64,000 bases of DNA from an uncultured Barnesiella sp. (GTDB lineage Bacteria > Bacteroidota > Bacteroidia > Bacteroidales > Barnesiellaceae), in the NCBI GenBank assembly GCA_944320015.1, contig CALUFO010000012.1, forward strand, positions 1-64,000, in the 5' to 3' direction. A model generated the notes under the pieces. The model did no database searches. It was given only the letters and a program-made list of their open reading frames with translations, and was not told the origin of the DNA. The position numbers and the translations under genes were made by a program. Position 1 is the first letter of the stretch; the number at the start of each line of letters is the position of its first letter. Of this stretch, positions 44,485 to 52,041 are shown piece by piece.

Positions 44485-44670
44485 TCAATTCTCCTGATAT
44501 ATGGCTTTCATTCCGCAGTGGCGCTCACACTTGCCGCACTCGATACATTTTTCCGCATCGATCCTCGGCAGCCCGAAACCTTCTTGGCTAATGGCCTGCC
44601 GGGGACAAAGGGCTATAAGCGGGCAGCGATGGTTCTGCGGACAACGGTTCTTATCTACTACAAGAGGCAT
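44485..44670 (-). CDS. Small 4Fe-4S ferredoxin-like protein
   Basis: A 61-residue protein with Cys at 10, 16, 22 and a complete CxxCxxCxxxC at 42-52 (CIECGKCERHC). This gives one standard 4Fe-4S cluster; Cys10, 16 and 22 have irregular 5-residue spacing and may hold a second cluster with the remaining residues. The start at 44670 is used because the upstream open frame overlaps a -7 promoter element. Operon with the MarR gene. Confidence 0.8.
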   Translation of the reverse strand: MPLVVDKNRCPQNHRCPLIALCPRQAISQEGFGLPRIDAEKCIECGKCERHCGMKAIYQEN

Positions 44671-44689
44671 AGCGGTGATTTTTACTTTA

Positions 44690-44697
44690 CAAAAGTA
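44690..44697 (-). promoter_or_regulatory. -7 element of the ferredoxin-marR operon
   Basis: TACTTTTG on the minus strand, 20 nt before the ferredoxin start codon. Confidence 0.55.
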
Positions 44698-44780
44698 ACG
44701 GTTTCTCTTCAAAAAAAAGAGTGTGTTACCCAACTGTTTTATCGAATTTCTATTTTACCCGACCCATCGTCGCGCTACAC

Positions 44781-45242
44781 TTATTTTTTCAGCAAAACCC
44801 TGTTGATCGCTTCCTTAAACGCATGCTTGGGCATCGCTCCCGTAGCCATCTGGGGCTTGTCGTTCATGGGAATAAACAATATAGAGGGAATGCTGCGAAT
44901 ACCAAACAAGGCGGCCAACTCCTGCTCGTTCTCGGTATTGACTTTGTAGATATAAATCTGCCCGTCATACTCCTCGGCCAGTTCTTCCAAGATGGGCGCC
45001 ACCATTTTGCAGGGGCCGCACCACGAAGCGTAAAAATCGATAATCGCAGGCTTGTCGCCCAAGTATTGCCACTCATTGGGATTCTTTTCATAATCCACCA
45101 CTTTTTTCAAAAAATCGGCTTTTGTCAATTCGATTGTCTTCATTTTATTTTCGTTTTTATTGTTATTCATCGCTTTTGTCTCACATCCGGCAAATAGTAG
45201 CGAAAAGATACTTGCCGCCAGCAACATCGTTCGTCTAATCAT
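44781..45242 (-). CDS. Thioredoxin-fold lipoprotein
   Basis: A 153-residue protein with lipobox LFAGC (Cys20), an Asn/Lys-rich linker, and a complete thioredoxin domain: IIDFYASWCGPCKMVAPIL with active-site Cys75 and Cys78, and the cis-Pro in IRSIPSILFIP. Attached to a membrane, it would reduce or isomerise disulfides in the periplasm; alternatively ATG at codon 34 would yield a cytoplasmic form, which is possible but less likely given the clear lipobox. Its first 8 nt overlap the DUF6132 gene. Confidence 0.9.
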   Translation of the reverse strand: MIRRTMLLAASIFSLLFAGCETKAMNNNKNENKMKTIELTKADFLKKVVDYEKNPNEWQYLGDKPAIIDFYASWCGPCKMVAPILEELAEEYDGQIYIYKVNTENEQELAALFGIRSIPSILFIPMNDKPQMATGAMPKHAFKEAINRVLLKK

Positions 45243-45438
45243 ATTTCTTCTCTTTTTTAAATGAACTCAGCAACAGGCCTCCTATCGCCGCTCCCCAAAC
45301 CGTACTACCCCACGGCGAAGCAGCAATCGGGCAACTCCCTGTGGAACAACCCACATATCGCCAATAGAGATATCCCCCGGCAGCGCCCGCCAAGAGCCCC
45401 AATGCCAGCAATCCATATTGTTTCAACCATATTTTCAT
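45235..45438 (-). CDS. DUF6132 family small membrane protein
   Basis: A 67-residue protein with two hydrophobic glycine-rich segments (residues 9-25 and 47-60). Between them is the motif YVGCSTGSCPIAASPWGSTV, with two Cys spaced CSTGSC, characteristic of the DUF6132 family that often accompanies thioredoxin genes in Bacteroidota. The start at 45438 follows AGGGAA; one in-frame ATG lies 15 nt upstream. It overlaps the thioredoxin gene by 8 nt; a membrane redox partnership is inferred. Confidence 0.75.
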   Translation of the reverse strand: MKIWLKQYGLLALGLLAGAAGGYLYWRYVGCSTGSCPIAASPWGSTVWGAAIGGLLLSSFKKEKKYD

Positions 45439-45485
45439 ATTTTCCCTAAGCATTTCTATTATACTATTATTTCTATAAGAAATAT

Positions 45486-45551
45486 ATTCCATAAGAAATT
45501 TACATGCAAATGTATCTACTATTTTCCATAAAAACAAATTTCCACTGGAAA
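45486..45551 (-). promoter_or_regulatory. Promoter with TTTCCA/TGGAAA operator cluster
   Basis: On the minus strand TTTG (45538-45535) and TACATTTG (45514-45507) are 20 nt apart, driving DUF6132-thioredoxin. Directly upstream is a 6-1-6 palindrome TTTCCACTGGAAA (45539-45551). Further TTTCCA or TTCCAT half-sites fall in the spacer near 45523-45528 and in the leader near 45487-45492. This looks like a regulator binding region, perhaps for the adjacent MarR protein. Confidence 0.6.
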
Positions 45552-45680
45552 ATATTTAAACAATAACTATCATTAACAATTTTGAGAATGGCGGAGTTGA
45601 AAACTCCAACCAGTCCTTCCGCCCGAGGAGAAGAATTGAAGACCAAGAGGATTTAGCAATCTGTGTATGAAGGCATTTTT

Positions 45681-45727
45681 AACTTCTCCCCTGTGTTGCG
45701 CCAGCAATATAGGGGAGGAGTTTAAAT
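45681..45727 (+). repeat. Dispersed palindromic repeat, copy B
   Basis: AACTTCTCCCCTGTGTTGC, a 4-nt loop, GCAATATAGGGGAG, then GAGTTTAAAT. The hairpin arms pair fully, with G-U wobbles only in this orientation. This copy lacks the second hairpin. It lies in the 294-nt gap between DUF6132 and the IbrB-like gene, beside a second conserved segment at 45730-45777. Confidence 0.75.
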
Positions 45728-45729
45728 GT

Positions 45730-45777
45730 ATCCCCTACCACGAGCAGAGAGGGAACTTAAAAAAGAAAAGTTTAAAG
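45730..45777 (-). repeat. Second repeat type, copy 1
   Basis: Read on the minus strand, about 46 nt (TTAAACTT..TCTTTTTTA..GTT..CTGCTCGTGGTAGGGGAT) match 58750-58797 on the plus strand with roughly 8 differences. Both copies lie beside a dispersed palindromic repeat. Confidence 0.6.
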
Positions 45778-45832
45778 TATCTCCTTGCCGATTGCAGAAA
45801 ACAAAGGGGAGGGGTGTGAAAAAAATCGGGTA

Positions 45833-46345
45833 CTACAATTCTTTGGTGAGGCTGAAATCTTTATCGGCAAACAGGTCGGCAAGCCCCGATATTTGCTTAT
45901 AGCGCAACAACTCGTCTTTATCCATACCGATATTTTTCAGAATCCAGCTGTCCGACATGCCCGCTTTGGTCAATTCCGACACAATCTCGCACATCAATTC
46001 GACACAATGCGTGCCTCTTGCCCTATTGTGCCGTATGGTCGAGGCCATGCGGTTCGATATATCTTTGTCGATAACCACGACCGGCAACAAGCCTTTTTCC
46101 CGCTCGTATATGCGCCGGGAGGTTTTCAGCACTTTATATCGGTGAAATCCGTCGACCAGTTCGTATTGGTCGGTCTCGGGCAGATAATAGCACACACAAG
46201 GCATCGTATATCCGTCCTCCCAAATAGAGAGTTCGAGCAGTTTCATTTCGGGGGGAGCGACCACATTGGGATTATAGGTATTGGCGACCACTTTCTCAAC
46301 AGGGACAGCCTGTACTTTATAGACGGGACTTTTATATTCTTCCAT
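45833..46345 (-). CDS. IbrB-like ParB/sulfiredoxin-fold protein
   Basis: A 170-residue protein with a ParB N-terminal/sulfiredoxin-type fold. VEKVVANTYNPNVVAPPEMKLLELSI is followed by the nucleotide-binding motif YELVDGFHRYKVLK, then SNRMASTIRHNRARGTH and a helical C-terminus that could bind DNA (MSDSWILKNIGMDKDELLRYK). Homologous IbrB proteins occur beside IbrA in Enterobacteria, where the pair activates eib immunoglobulin-binding genes. Here it starts 2 nt after the IbrA-like gene, so the two are translationally linked. The biochemical activity is unknown. Confidence 0.85.
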   Translation of the reverse strand: MEEYKSPVYKVQAVPVEKVVANTYNPNVVAPPEMKLLELSIWEDGYTMPCVCYYLPETDQYELVDGFHRYKVLKTSRRIYEREKGLLPVVVIDKDISNRMASTIRHNRARGTHCVELMCEIVSELTKAGMSDSWILKNIGMDKDELLRYKQISGLADLFADKDFSLTKEL

Positions 46346-46347
46346 TT

Positions 46348-47637
46348 CTAAATCAACGCTTTATATTTTTCCATCACTTGTTCTTTCAATTCTTTCTCTA
46401 CCTTATTCAAGGAAAAGCCCATGTATTTGCAGGTGTGGTCGTTTTTAAGGATACATATACACATGCGCTTGAAGGTGGGCAACTCTTTAAACTCGGCAAT
46501 GTCTATATCGTCGAGGTATTCCATTCTCACCGGCTTTTTGTTGGTTTTATAATTGGTGTGCTTTTCCACGATAATGGGTATTCCCATCGCTTCCAACTTC
46601 TTTATGGTTTCATCGGAAAGGCAGCCCCCCTTGTTCCGCCAAAAATTGATGCTCACCGCCAGTTTCCGCTGGTAATTCTGGCGGATGTCTTCGGGCAAAG
46701 TCTTCAACAGGAAATCGAGATACTTTTCCCAAGTCATTCCGGGGGGCAGCTTGATTGTCTGCCACCCCATCATGGAAGAGCGTCCATACAGTCCGGCAAA
46801 ATTCACCCCGTTGACACGCCCCACCATCTTGCCCCACATATCGGGGTCTATCGCCTTATATAAGCTCAGACTCGATATGGCTTGCGAAATAAACGGGCTG
46901 GCAACCCGCTGCTTGTCGAGCGACACACCGGCTCGATAATAGAGGTCATACAACCGGTTGTAATCCCAATGAAAGCGGCCATTGGCCACCCATACATCGG
47001 TCGTGAGCCAGTCGTGTATGGGGTAGGCGTTGCAAATGCCATACCGCATCTCGCGAATCCATTTCAGCCCTTTGTATTTTTTATAGTTCCTGTCGCTGTG
47101 TATCGTGCGCCACCGATTGAAACTTTCCTGCGAGCGAATGCCTATCAGGCAGCATGTACGCTGGGCATTGTTCCGTTTATGAAGCCACTCGGCAAACTTA
47201 ATCTGGAACTCATAGTCCCACAAGGTTTCGTCAAAGAAATCGAAATCTTCTTTTTTATAGGCACCCTCGGGCATTTCTCTCACCCACAATGAGCGCAAGT
47301 CCTCGTCCCACGGCCGCCAATAATTTTGAAACATCGATGTGCAAGTCGTGACCTTGAACGGAACGCAAATCCTGTACACGTCCAAAATATCGGCGTTCGA
47401 GGACAATGCCCTGTCGACATAACGGAGCGTCTCGGCATACTGCACTTCATAGTCGATATGAAACACGCCCAACCTGCGGTTCAAATTATTCTTCCGGATA
47501 TAGTCTATGCACAAGTTCAACAAGATGCCACTATCTTTTCCTCCCGAAAAAGAGACATATACGTTGTCGAAATCGGCAAATATTCGCTCCAATCGCTTCA
47601 ACGCGACATCATACACACTACTTCTTAGACTTTCCAT
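46348..47637 (-). CDS. IbrA-like PAPS-reductase family protein (DUF3440)
   Basis: This 429-residue protein has an N-terminal PP-loop ATP-pyrophosphatase domain with SFSGGKDSG at residues 29-37. HIDYEVQY and CCLIGIRSQESFNRWRT (near 175-190) are the remaining phosphoadenosine-phosphosulfate reductase-type motifs. A C-terminal DUF3440 region of about 180 residues includes FWRNKGGCLSDE and a Cys-containing end (MCICILKNDHTCKYMGF). True PAPS reductases carry a C-terminal ECGLH-type motif, which I do not see, so a nucleotide-alpha-hydrolase or modification activity is more likely than sulfate reduction. It overlaps the GNAT gene by 20 nt. Confidence 0.88.
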   Translation of the reverse strand: MESLRSSVYDVALKRLERIFADFDNVYVSFSGGKDSGILLNLCIDYIRKNNLNRRLGVFHIDYEVQYAETLRYVDRALSSNADILDVYRICVPFKVTTCTSMFQNYWRPWDEDLRSLWVREMPEGAYKKEDFDFFDETLWDYEFQIKFAEWLHKRNNAQRTCCLIGIRSQESFNRWRTIHSDRNYKKYKGLKWIREMRYGICNAYPIHDWLTTDVWVANGRFHWDYNRLYDLYYRAGVSLDKQRVASPFISQAISSLSLYKAIDPDMWGKMVGRVNGVNFAGLYGRSSMMGWQTIKLPPGMTWEKYLDFLLKTLPEDIRQNYQRKLAVSINFWRNKGGCLSDETIKKLEAMGIPIIVEKHTNYKTNKKPVRMEYLDDIDIAEFKELPTFKRMCICILKNDHTCKYMGFSLNKVEKELKEQVMEKYKALI

Positions 47638-48028
47638 CTACCTCATACTCCATCTTTACATACAATTTCCACACCTTCTTTTCGACGAATCCGCAAGCGC
47701 GGAAAACATCGACATGCCTGATATGAGCCATTGCTGAAATAGGATATTCATGAGCAAACTCTTCTATCGCTTTTTCGATAAAAGCGGTCAGCAGCTTCTC
47801 AGAATCCTCCTCGACATAGTAATTGTCGATGTACATCTTGTTCAGCCTATTCTCCACGGGCATGAACCCTATCACTTTGCCCTCATCTAAGGCGACAAAC
47901 CAAAGATGATTGTCCGATGTCTTAAACGGATAATTGTTGTTTTTGCGAATGACTGCAACATCCATCACCAACGGAGCGACAAGCGCATACAGCTGCGCAT
48001 CGGTTCCCTGAAACTTTTTTATTATCAT
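47618..48028 (-). CDS. GNAT-family acetyltransferase
   Basis: A 136-residue acetyltransferase fold: HLWFVALDEGKVIGFMPVENR (beta4 region), then LNKMYIDNYYVEEDSEKLLTAFIEKAIEEFA, in place of the usual acetyl-CoA P-loop Q/RxxGxG/A, which is degenerate here. ISAMAHIRHVDVFRACGFVEKKVWKLYVKMEY forms the C-terminal strand set. The start at 48028 (MIIKKFQG) is preferred over an ATG 27 nt upstream. It heads the GNAT - IbrA-like - IbrB-like operon; the acetyl acceptor is unknown. Confidence 0.8.
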   Translation of the reverse strand: MIIKKFQGTDAQLYALVAPLVMDVAVIRKNNNYPFKTSDNHLWFVALDEGKVIGFMPVENRLNKMYIDNYYVEEDSEKLLTAFIEKAIEEFAHEYPISAMAHIRHVDVFRACGFVEKKVWKLYVKMEYEVDGKSKK

Positions 48029-48094
48029 GGTACAGCGTTTTTTCAATATACTCAAAACACAAGCCCCTCACACACGAGCAGCCCAATTCCATTA

Positions 48095-48102
48095 CAAAAG
48101 TA
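48095..48102 (-). promoter_or_regulatory. -7 element of the GNAT-ibrA-ibrB operon
   Basis: TACTTTTG on the minus strand, about 67 nt upstream of the GNAT start codon; -33 box not clear. Confidence 0.5.
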
Positions 48103-48386
48103 AAAAAAAGAATAGATAAAATGATAATCATATTGTTCTATTTCATATACCATAACGATTTATTCACATTTATTCTTCGCCCTTTTCCCGAACAAATCGC
48201 CCTCTTGCCGTGTTTAAAGCTCAACACACGCATAGCGACTAAATATCAGCGTTGTACCCCATTTATGAACTATTCTCCATGACATTGCCATTTTATCCCG
48301 CAAGAATTTTTTTTACTCATAAAAATACCTTATCTTTACCTATATTTATAAAAATTCTTAAACTCCCGAATTATTATTTGTAATAA
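48103..48386. other. AT-rich intergenic region upstream of rubrerythrin
   Basis: No gene supported. A second palindrome, TTATTA-TTTG-TAATAA at 48371-48386, lies immediately upstream of the rubrerythrin promoter. Confidence 0.4.
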
Positions 48387-48418
48387 TTTTATTTTTAGAA
48401 TTATTCTAATTATATTTG
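48387..48418 (+). promoter_or_regulatory. Rubrerythrin promoter with an internal PerR-type box
   Basis: TTTT at 48387-48390 and TATATTTG at 48411-48418 are 20 nt apart. The spacer holds a 7-1-7 palindrome TTAGAATTATTCTAA (48395-48409), differing from the PerR box TTATAATNATTATAA at one symmetrical pair. A repressor bound there would block RNA polymerase, and peroxide would relieve it. Confidence 0.7.
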
Positions 48419-48456
48419 TACCAGAAATTAATTCCAACATTAAAAAAACAAACATC

Positions 48457-49032
48457 ATGAAGAGTATCAAAGGAACAAAAACAGAGCAAAACTTATTGAA
48501 ATCTTTTGCCGGTGAATCGCAAGCACGCACTCGTTACACTTTCTTTGCCAGCGTAGCCAAGAAAGAAGGATTCGAACAAATCAGCGCCATCTTCATGGAG
48601 ACGGCCGAGCAAGAAAAAGAACACGCCAAGAAATTCTTCAAATACCTCGAAGGTGGCATGGTCGAGATCACTGCCGCATTCCCCGCTGGGGTAATCGGGA
48701 CTACCGCCGAGAACTTGAAAGCCGCAGCCGAAGGCGAGAACGAAGAATGGGTAGACCTCTATCCCTACTTTGCCGATGTCGCCGACGAAGAAGGATTCCC
48801 CGCTATCGCCCACACCTTCCGCAATGTGGCCAAAGTAGAAGCCGAGCACGAGAAGCGTTACCGCAAATTGCTGGCAAATATCGAGAATGGAACCGTATTT
48901 GCCGACAGCGAAGAAATCGAGTGGCAATGCCGCAACTGTGGCTATGTACACCGGGGTAAAACAGCTCCCGAGGTATGCCCCGCCTGCGCTCACCCGCAAG
49001 CATTCTTCGAACGTAAAAAGAACAATTACTAA
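48457..49032 (+). CDS. rbr: Rubrerythrin
   Basis: This 191-residue peroxide-scavenging protein has an N-terminal ferritin-like di-iron domain with [19 protein letters not shown] and the second-half [12 protein letters not shown] supplying Glu/His ligands. The C-terminal rubredoxin-type domain has [10 protein letters not shown] and [12 protein letters not shown]. It reduces hydrogen peroxide to water using electrons from rubredoxin or ferredoxin partners; the flavin reductase-rubredoxin fusion 210 nt downstream could be such a donor. Preceded by a PerR-type box and followed by a hairpin terminator. Confidence 0.97.
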   Translation: MKSIKGTKTEQNLLKSFAGESQARTRYTFFASVAKKEGFEQISAIFMETAEQEKEHAKKFFKYLEGGMVEITAAFPAGVIGTTAENLKAAAEGENEEWVDLYPYFADVADEEGFPAIAHTFRNVAKVEAEHEKRYRKLLANIENGTVFADSEEIEWQCRNCGYVHRGKTAPEVCPACAHPQAFFERKKNNY

Positions 49033-49061
49033 GTCTGTATTCAGGCTTTCGTCAAACACAT

Positions 49062-49098
49062 GGGGCTGTGCCAAAATGATAAATTTGGCGCAGTCCCC
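49062..49098 (+). terminator. Terminator of rubrerythrin, copy 1 of a repeated hairpin
   Basis: GGGGCTGTGCCAAA pairs with TTTGGCGCAGTCCCC (one bulged base) around ATGATAAA. The hairpin at 58706-58740 after gdhA has nearly the same loop and the same trailing GTGTGTTAG. Confidence 0.75.
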
Positions 49099-49111
49099 TT
49101 AGGTGTGTTAG

Positions 49112-49210
49112 AATTGATAAAATGCAAGGCATTGAGGGTGAGGGTGACCGAAGTTTACTTCCGTAAACGACTTAGCCCGAAGCCCGATAATAATGCGGCA
49201 GTTTGCAATT
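49112..49210. repeat. About 100-nt imperfect inverted structure
   Basis: Ends AATTG (49112-49116) and CAATT (49206-49210) enclose partly pairing arms (GAGGGTGAGGGTGACC against AGCCCGAAGCCCGAT) and a central perfect hairpin GTTTAC-TTCC-GTAAAC (49153-49168). It fills most of the gap between rubrerythrin and the flavin reductase gene. No coding potential. Confidence 0.45.
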
Positions 49211-49241
49211 AGGATACATCGCCATATTATTCTTTATCGCT

Positions 49242-49883
49242 ATGGATATTAAGACATTACAAAATATCACCTATGGGCTGTACGTTGTAGGGACAAGCGA
49301 CAACGGACGACCCACCGGTTGTATCATCAACACTTGTTTCCAAGTGACCAGCGAAAATCCCATTGTCGCCATTTCGATGAACAAAAACAATTATACCCAC
49401 GACGTCATCGCTCGTCACCGAAAATTCAGCTTGGCCATTCTTGCCGAAGAGAGCGACACGAGCCTCATCACCGCATTTGGGTTCCAGAGCGGCCGGGATA
49501 GAAACAAATACGACGGATATGACTATTCGTGGGAAAACGGGGTGCCCATATTGAAAGGGAAGTTCTCGGGTCATATCGTTTGCGAAGTGCTGCATATCGC
49601 CGACAACGAGACGCACGACGTGATTTTCGCAAGAGTCATCGACACCATTGCCGACAACGGTACCCCTATGACCTATGCCTATTACCACCATGTCGTCAAG
49701 GGAAAGGCGCCGAAAAACGCACCCACCTACGTCAAAGAAGAGACCGTTACCGAAACGGCAGGGAAATCGTCGGGGAAAAGATATGTGTGCGAAGTATGCG
49801 GATACATTCACGAAGGCGAACTGCCCGACGATTTCAAGTGCCCGATTTGCCAAGCCCCGAGAAATTGTTTCAAAGAAATTTGA
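49242..49883 (+). CDS. Flavin reductase-rubredoxin fusion (high-molecular-weight rubredoxin type)
   Basis: A 213-residue redox protein. Residues 1-150 are a flavin reductase-like FMN-binding domain (LQNITYGLYVVGTSDNGRPTG, NPIVAISMNKNNYTHDVI), and residues 165-212 a rubredoxin with YVCEVCGYIHEGE and FKCPICQAPRNCF supplying the four Cys. Such fusions pass electrons from NAD(P)H-reduced flavin to oxygen- or peroxide-reducing proteins such as flavodiiron proteins and rubrerythrin. The start at 49242 fits family length; an earlier in-frame ATG adds a hydrophobic stretch. Confidence 0.9.
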   Translation: MDIKTLQNITYGLYVVGTSDNGRPTGCIINTCFQVTSENPIVAISMNKNNYTHDVIARHRKFSLAILAEESDTSLITAFGFQSGRDRNKYDGYDYSWENGVPILKGKFSGHIVCEVLHIADNETHDVIFARVIDTIADNGTPMTYAYYHHVVKGKAPKNAPTYVKEETVTETAGKSSGKRYVCEVCGYIHEGELPDDFKCPICQAPRNCFKEI

Positions 49884-49936
49884 TTTCACAACGAACCAAA
49901 TTCCCGACAGAGAGTTTTACTTTCATCGGGAATTTC

Positions 49937-49944
49937 TATTTTTG
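49937..49944 (+). promoter_or_regulatory. -7 element of the DUF4491 gene
   Basis: TATTTTTG; the leader would be about 95 nt. Confidence 0.5.
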
Positions 49945-50045
49945 CACGGGTTTTCACAAAAGAAGCAACACGTCTTAAACAATCGAGCCGCAATGGCGCT
50001 CTTCCCGGGGCGCCACTCGGACGACAAACATAAAACAACAACACT

Positions 50046-50357
50046 ATGGATTTTATCGTCGACAACCACTTGCAAGGACTCACCATCGGAATCTGCACAT
50101 TCCTCATCATCGGGATCTTCCACCCTATCGTCATCAAAGCCGAATATTATTGGGGGACACGATGCTGGTGGCTATTCCTCTTGCTCGGCATTGCCGGTAT
50201 CGTATCATCGATTTGTATCGACCGCATTTTTATTTCATCTCTGCTGGGTGTATTTGCCTTCTCCTCTTTTTGGGCAATCAAAGAGATTTTTGAACAAGAA
50301 GAACGGGTAAAAAAAGGCTGGTTCCCCAAAAATCCCAAACGAACCTATAAATTTTAG
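50046..50357 (+). CDS. DUF4491 family membrane protein
   Basis: A 103-residue protein with three hydrophobic helices (about residues 10-30, 42-60 and 62-80). The DUF4491 signature is IIGIFHPIVIKAEYYWGTRCWWLFLLLG, and the basic tail KKGWFPKNPKR lies in the cytoplasm by the positive-inside rule. Function unknown. Apparently monocistronic. Confidence 0.82.
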   Translation: MDFIVDNHLQGLTIGICTFLIIGIFHPIVIKAEYYWGTRCWWLFLLLGIAGIVSSICIDRIFISSLLGVFAFSSFWAIKEIFEQEERVKKGWFPKNPKRTYKF

Positions 50358-50412
50358 ACTCGCTATCCACTATATTTAACGCCTTATCCTGTGTAAACCA
50401 CCAAAAAAGAAC

Positions 50413-50420
50413 TATCTTTG
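50413..50420 (+). promoter_or_regulatory. -7 element of the small secreted protein gene
   Basis: TATCTTTG, 21 nt before the start codon at 50441. Confidence 0.6.
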
Positions 50421-50440
50421 CGAAAGATAATCTCGTTGTC

Positions 50441-50776
50441 ATGAAACATCTGTACGCGGCACTTATCGCTTTAATACTCAGCGTCTCCGGATTCTCGGAA
50501 GCCGTAGCCCAGTCGGCTGCGTCCAAAGAGGTGTGGCCTGCGCGTGACAACGACCGTCAAACCGAGGCCCCCAAAGGAGAGGCTATCGAAATTTCGAGCG
50601 ACGAGGGGGTAATCTATATCCGCACCCCCCGCAAGGTGGAAGTGACTGTCTACACGATTTTGGGACAAATCGTAACTTCCCGCACCATCACCCCCGGCAC
50701 TTCGGAACTGAAAATAGGTGCCCGAGGCATTTATCTGGTCAAGATAGAAGGCAAGACCCAAAAAGTGGCCTTGTAG
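50441..50776 (+). CDS. Small exported protein with T9SS-like C-terminal domain
   Basis: A 111-residue protein: signal peptide (cleavage after AVA, residue 23), about 20 polar residues, then a domain that resembles a T9SS type A sorting domain on its own (IRTPRKVEVTVYTILGQIV, SELKIGARGIYLVKIEG and a final KVAL). There is virtually no passenger domain between signal and sorting domain, so it is either a stand-alone surface-anchored peptide or a relic of a longer protein. No operon partner. Confidence 0.75.
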   Translation: MKHLYAALIALILSVSGFSEAVAQSAASKEVWPARDNDRQTEAPKGEAIEISSDEGVIYIRTPRKVEVTVYTILGQIVTSRTITPGTSELKIGARGIYLVKIEGKTQKVAL

Positions 50777-50960
50777 CAGCAGAGACCTCTTCCCCAAAGG
50801 ATTCCCGCAAAAGAATCACCCCGACCCAAACGCTCCCGCACCCGGGGTGGTTACGCCCTGTCGCACATTCCTTAAAGTCCCGATTTCTTTACAAAAAGGC
50901 ATACTGCATTCTTCTTGCAAACTAATCTGTTCCAAATTTCTAATTTTCGCCTTTTATCGT

Positions 50961-50968
50961 TATCTTTG
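50961..50968 (+). promoter_or_regulatory. -7 element of ilvE
   Basis: TATCTTTG with a TTT-containing -33 region near 50937; 36 nt before the start codon. Confidence 0.6.
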
Positions 50969-51003
50969 TCCCTAACAAGTCAAACACTTAAAACAAACGA
51001 AAT

Positions 51004-52023
51004 ATGGAAAGTATCGATTGGTCAAATTTGTCATTCGGCTATATGCCCACCGACTACAATGTACGATGCACCTATAAAGACGGGAAATGGGGCGACATCA
51101 CGATTTCCGATTCCCAAACGTTCGAAATGCACATGGCAGCCACCTGTCTCCACTACGGGCAAGAGGCTTTTGAAGGCATGAAAGCCTTCCGAGGGAAAGA
51201 CGGGAAAATACGCATCTTCCGTATGGACGAAAATGCCGCCCGGTTGCAAAGCTCGTGCCGCGGCATCATGATGCCCGAACTCCCCACCGAGAAATTCAAC
51301 GAAGCGATCTTGACTGTTGTCAAGAAAAACGAGCGCTTTGTCCCTCCCTATGAGAGCGGGGCTTCGTTATACATTCGCCCGCTATTGATAGGCACATCGG
51401 CACAAGTAGGCGTAAAACCGGCCAAAGAATATCTGTTCATCGTTTTTGTTACCCCGGTAGGCCCCTACTTCAAAGAAGGATTCAAACCCACCCCGATGGT
51501 TATTTTGCGCCAATACGATCGCGCCGCTCCGCTCGGTACCGGCCGCTATAAAGTAGGCGGGAACTATGCCGCCAGTCTGGTAGCCGGCGAAAAGGCTCAC
51601 GACATGGGATACTCGGCTGTACTCTACCTCGACGCCAAGGAGAAAAAATATATCGACGAATGCGGCCCGGCTAATTTCTTCGGGATTCGGGGCAATAGCT
51701 ATATCACCCCGAAATCGTCATCTATCCTCCCTTCTATCACCAACAAGAGCCTCATGCAACTGGCCGAAGACTTAGGCATGACGGTAGAGGTGCGGCAAGT
51801 TCCCGAAGAGGAGCTTTCCACATTCGACGAAGCGGGAGCCTGCGGGACTGCTGCGGTAATCAGCCCGATCGCCCGCATCGACGACCTCGACGAGAACAAA
51901 TCGTACATCTTCTCCAAAGACGGCAAACCCGGTCCTATTTGCGAGAAACTGTACCACAAATTGCGCGCCATACAATATGGCGACGAACCCGACACCCACA
52001 ACTGGGTCACCATCGTAGAGTAA
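51004..52023 (+). CDS. ilvE: Branched-chain amino acid aminotransferase
   Basis: A 339-residue PLP enzyme of fold type IV, catalysing the last step of Ile, Leu and Val synthesis. It has CLHYGQEAFEGMKAFRG, RMDENAARLQSSC, YIRPLLIGTSAQVGV, GRYKVGGNYAASL with the PLP lysine at about residue 183, and ECGPANFFGI. Length fits the longer (type II) bacterial BCATs. Monocistronic between a -7 promoter and a strong terminator. Confidence 0.96.
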   Translation: MESIDWSNLSFGYMPTDYNVRCTYKDGKWGDITISDSQTFEMHMAATCLHYGQEAFEGMKAFRGKDGKIRIFRMDENAARLQSSCRGIMMPELPTEKFNEAILTVVKKNERFVPPYESGASLYIRPLLIGTSAQVGVKPAKEYLFIVFVTPVGPYFKEGFKPTPMVILRQYDRAAPLGTGRYKVGGNYAASLVAGEKAHDMGYSAVLYLDAKEKKYIDECGPANFFGIRGNSYITPKSSSILPSITNKSLMQLAEDLGMTVEVRQVPEEELSTFDEAGACGTAAVISPIARIDDLDENKSYIFSKDGKPGPICEKLYHKLRAIQYGDEPDTHNWVTIVE

Positions 52024-52041
52024 ATCTCTATACGCATAACC

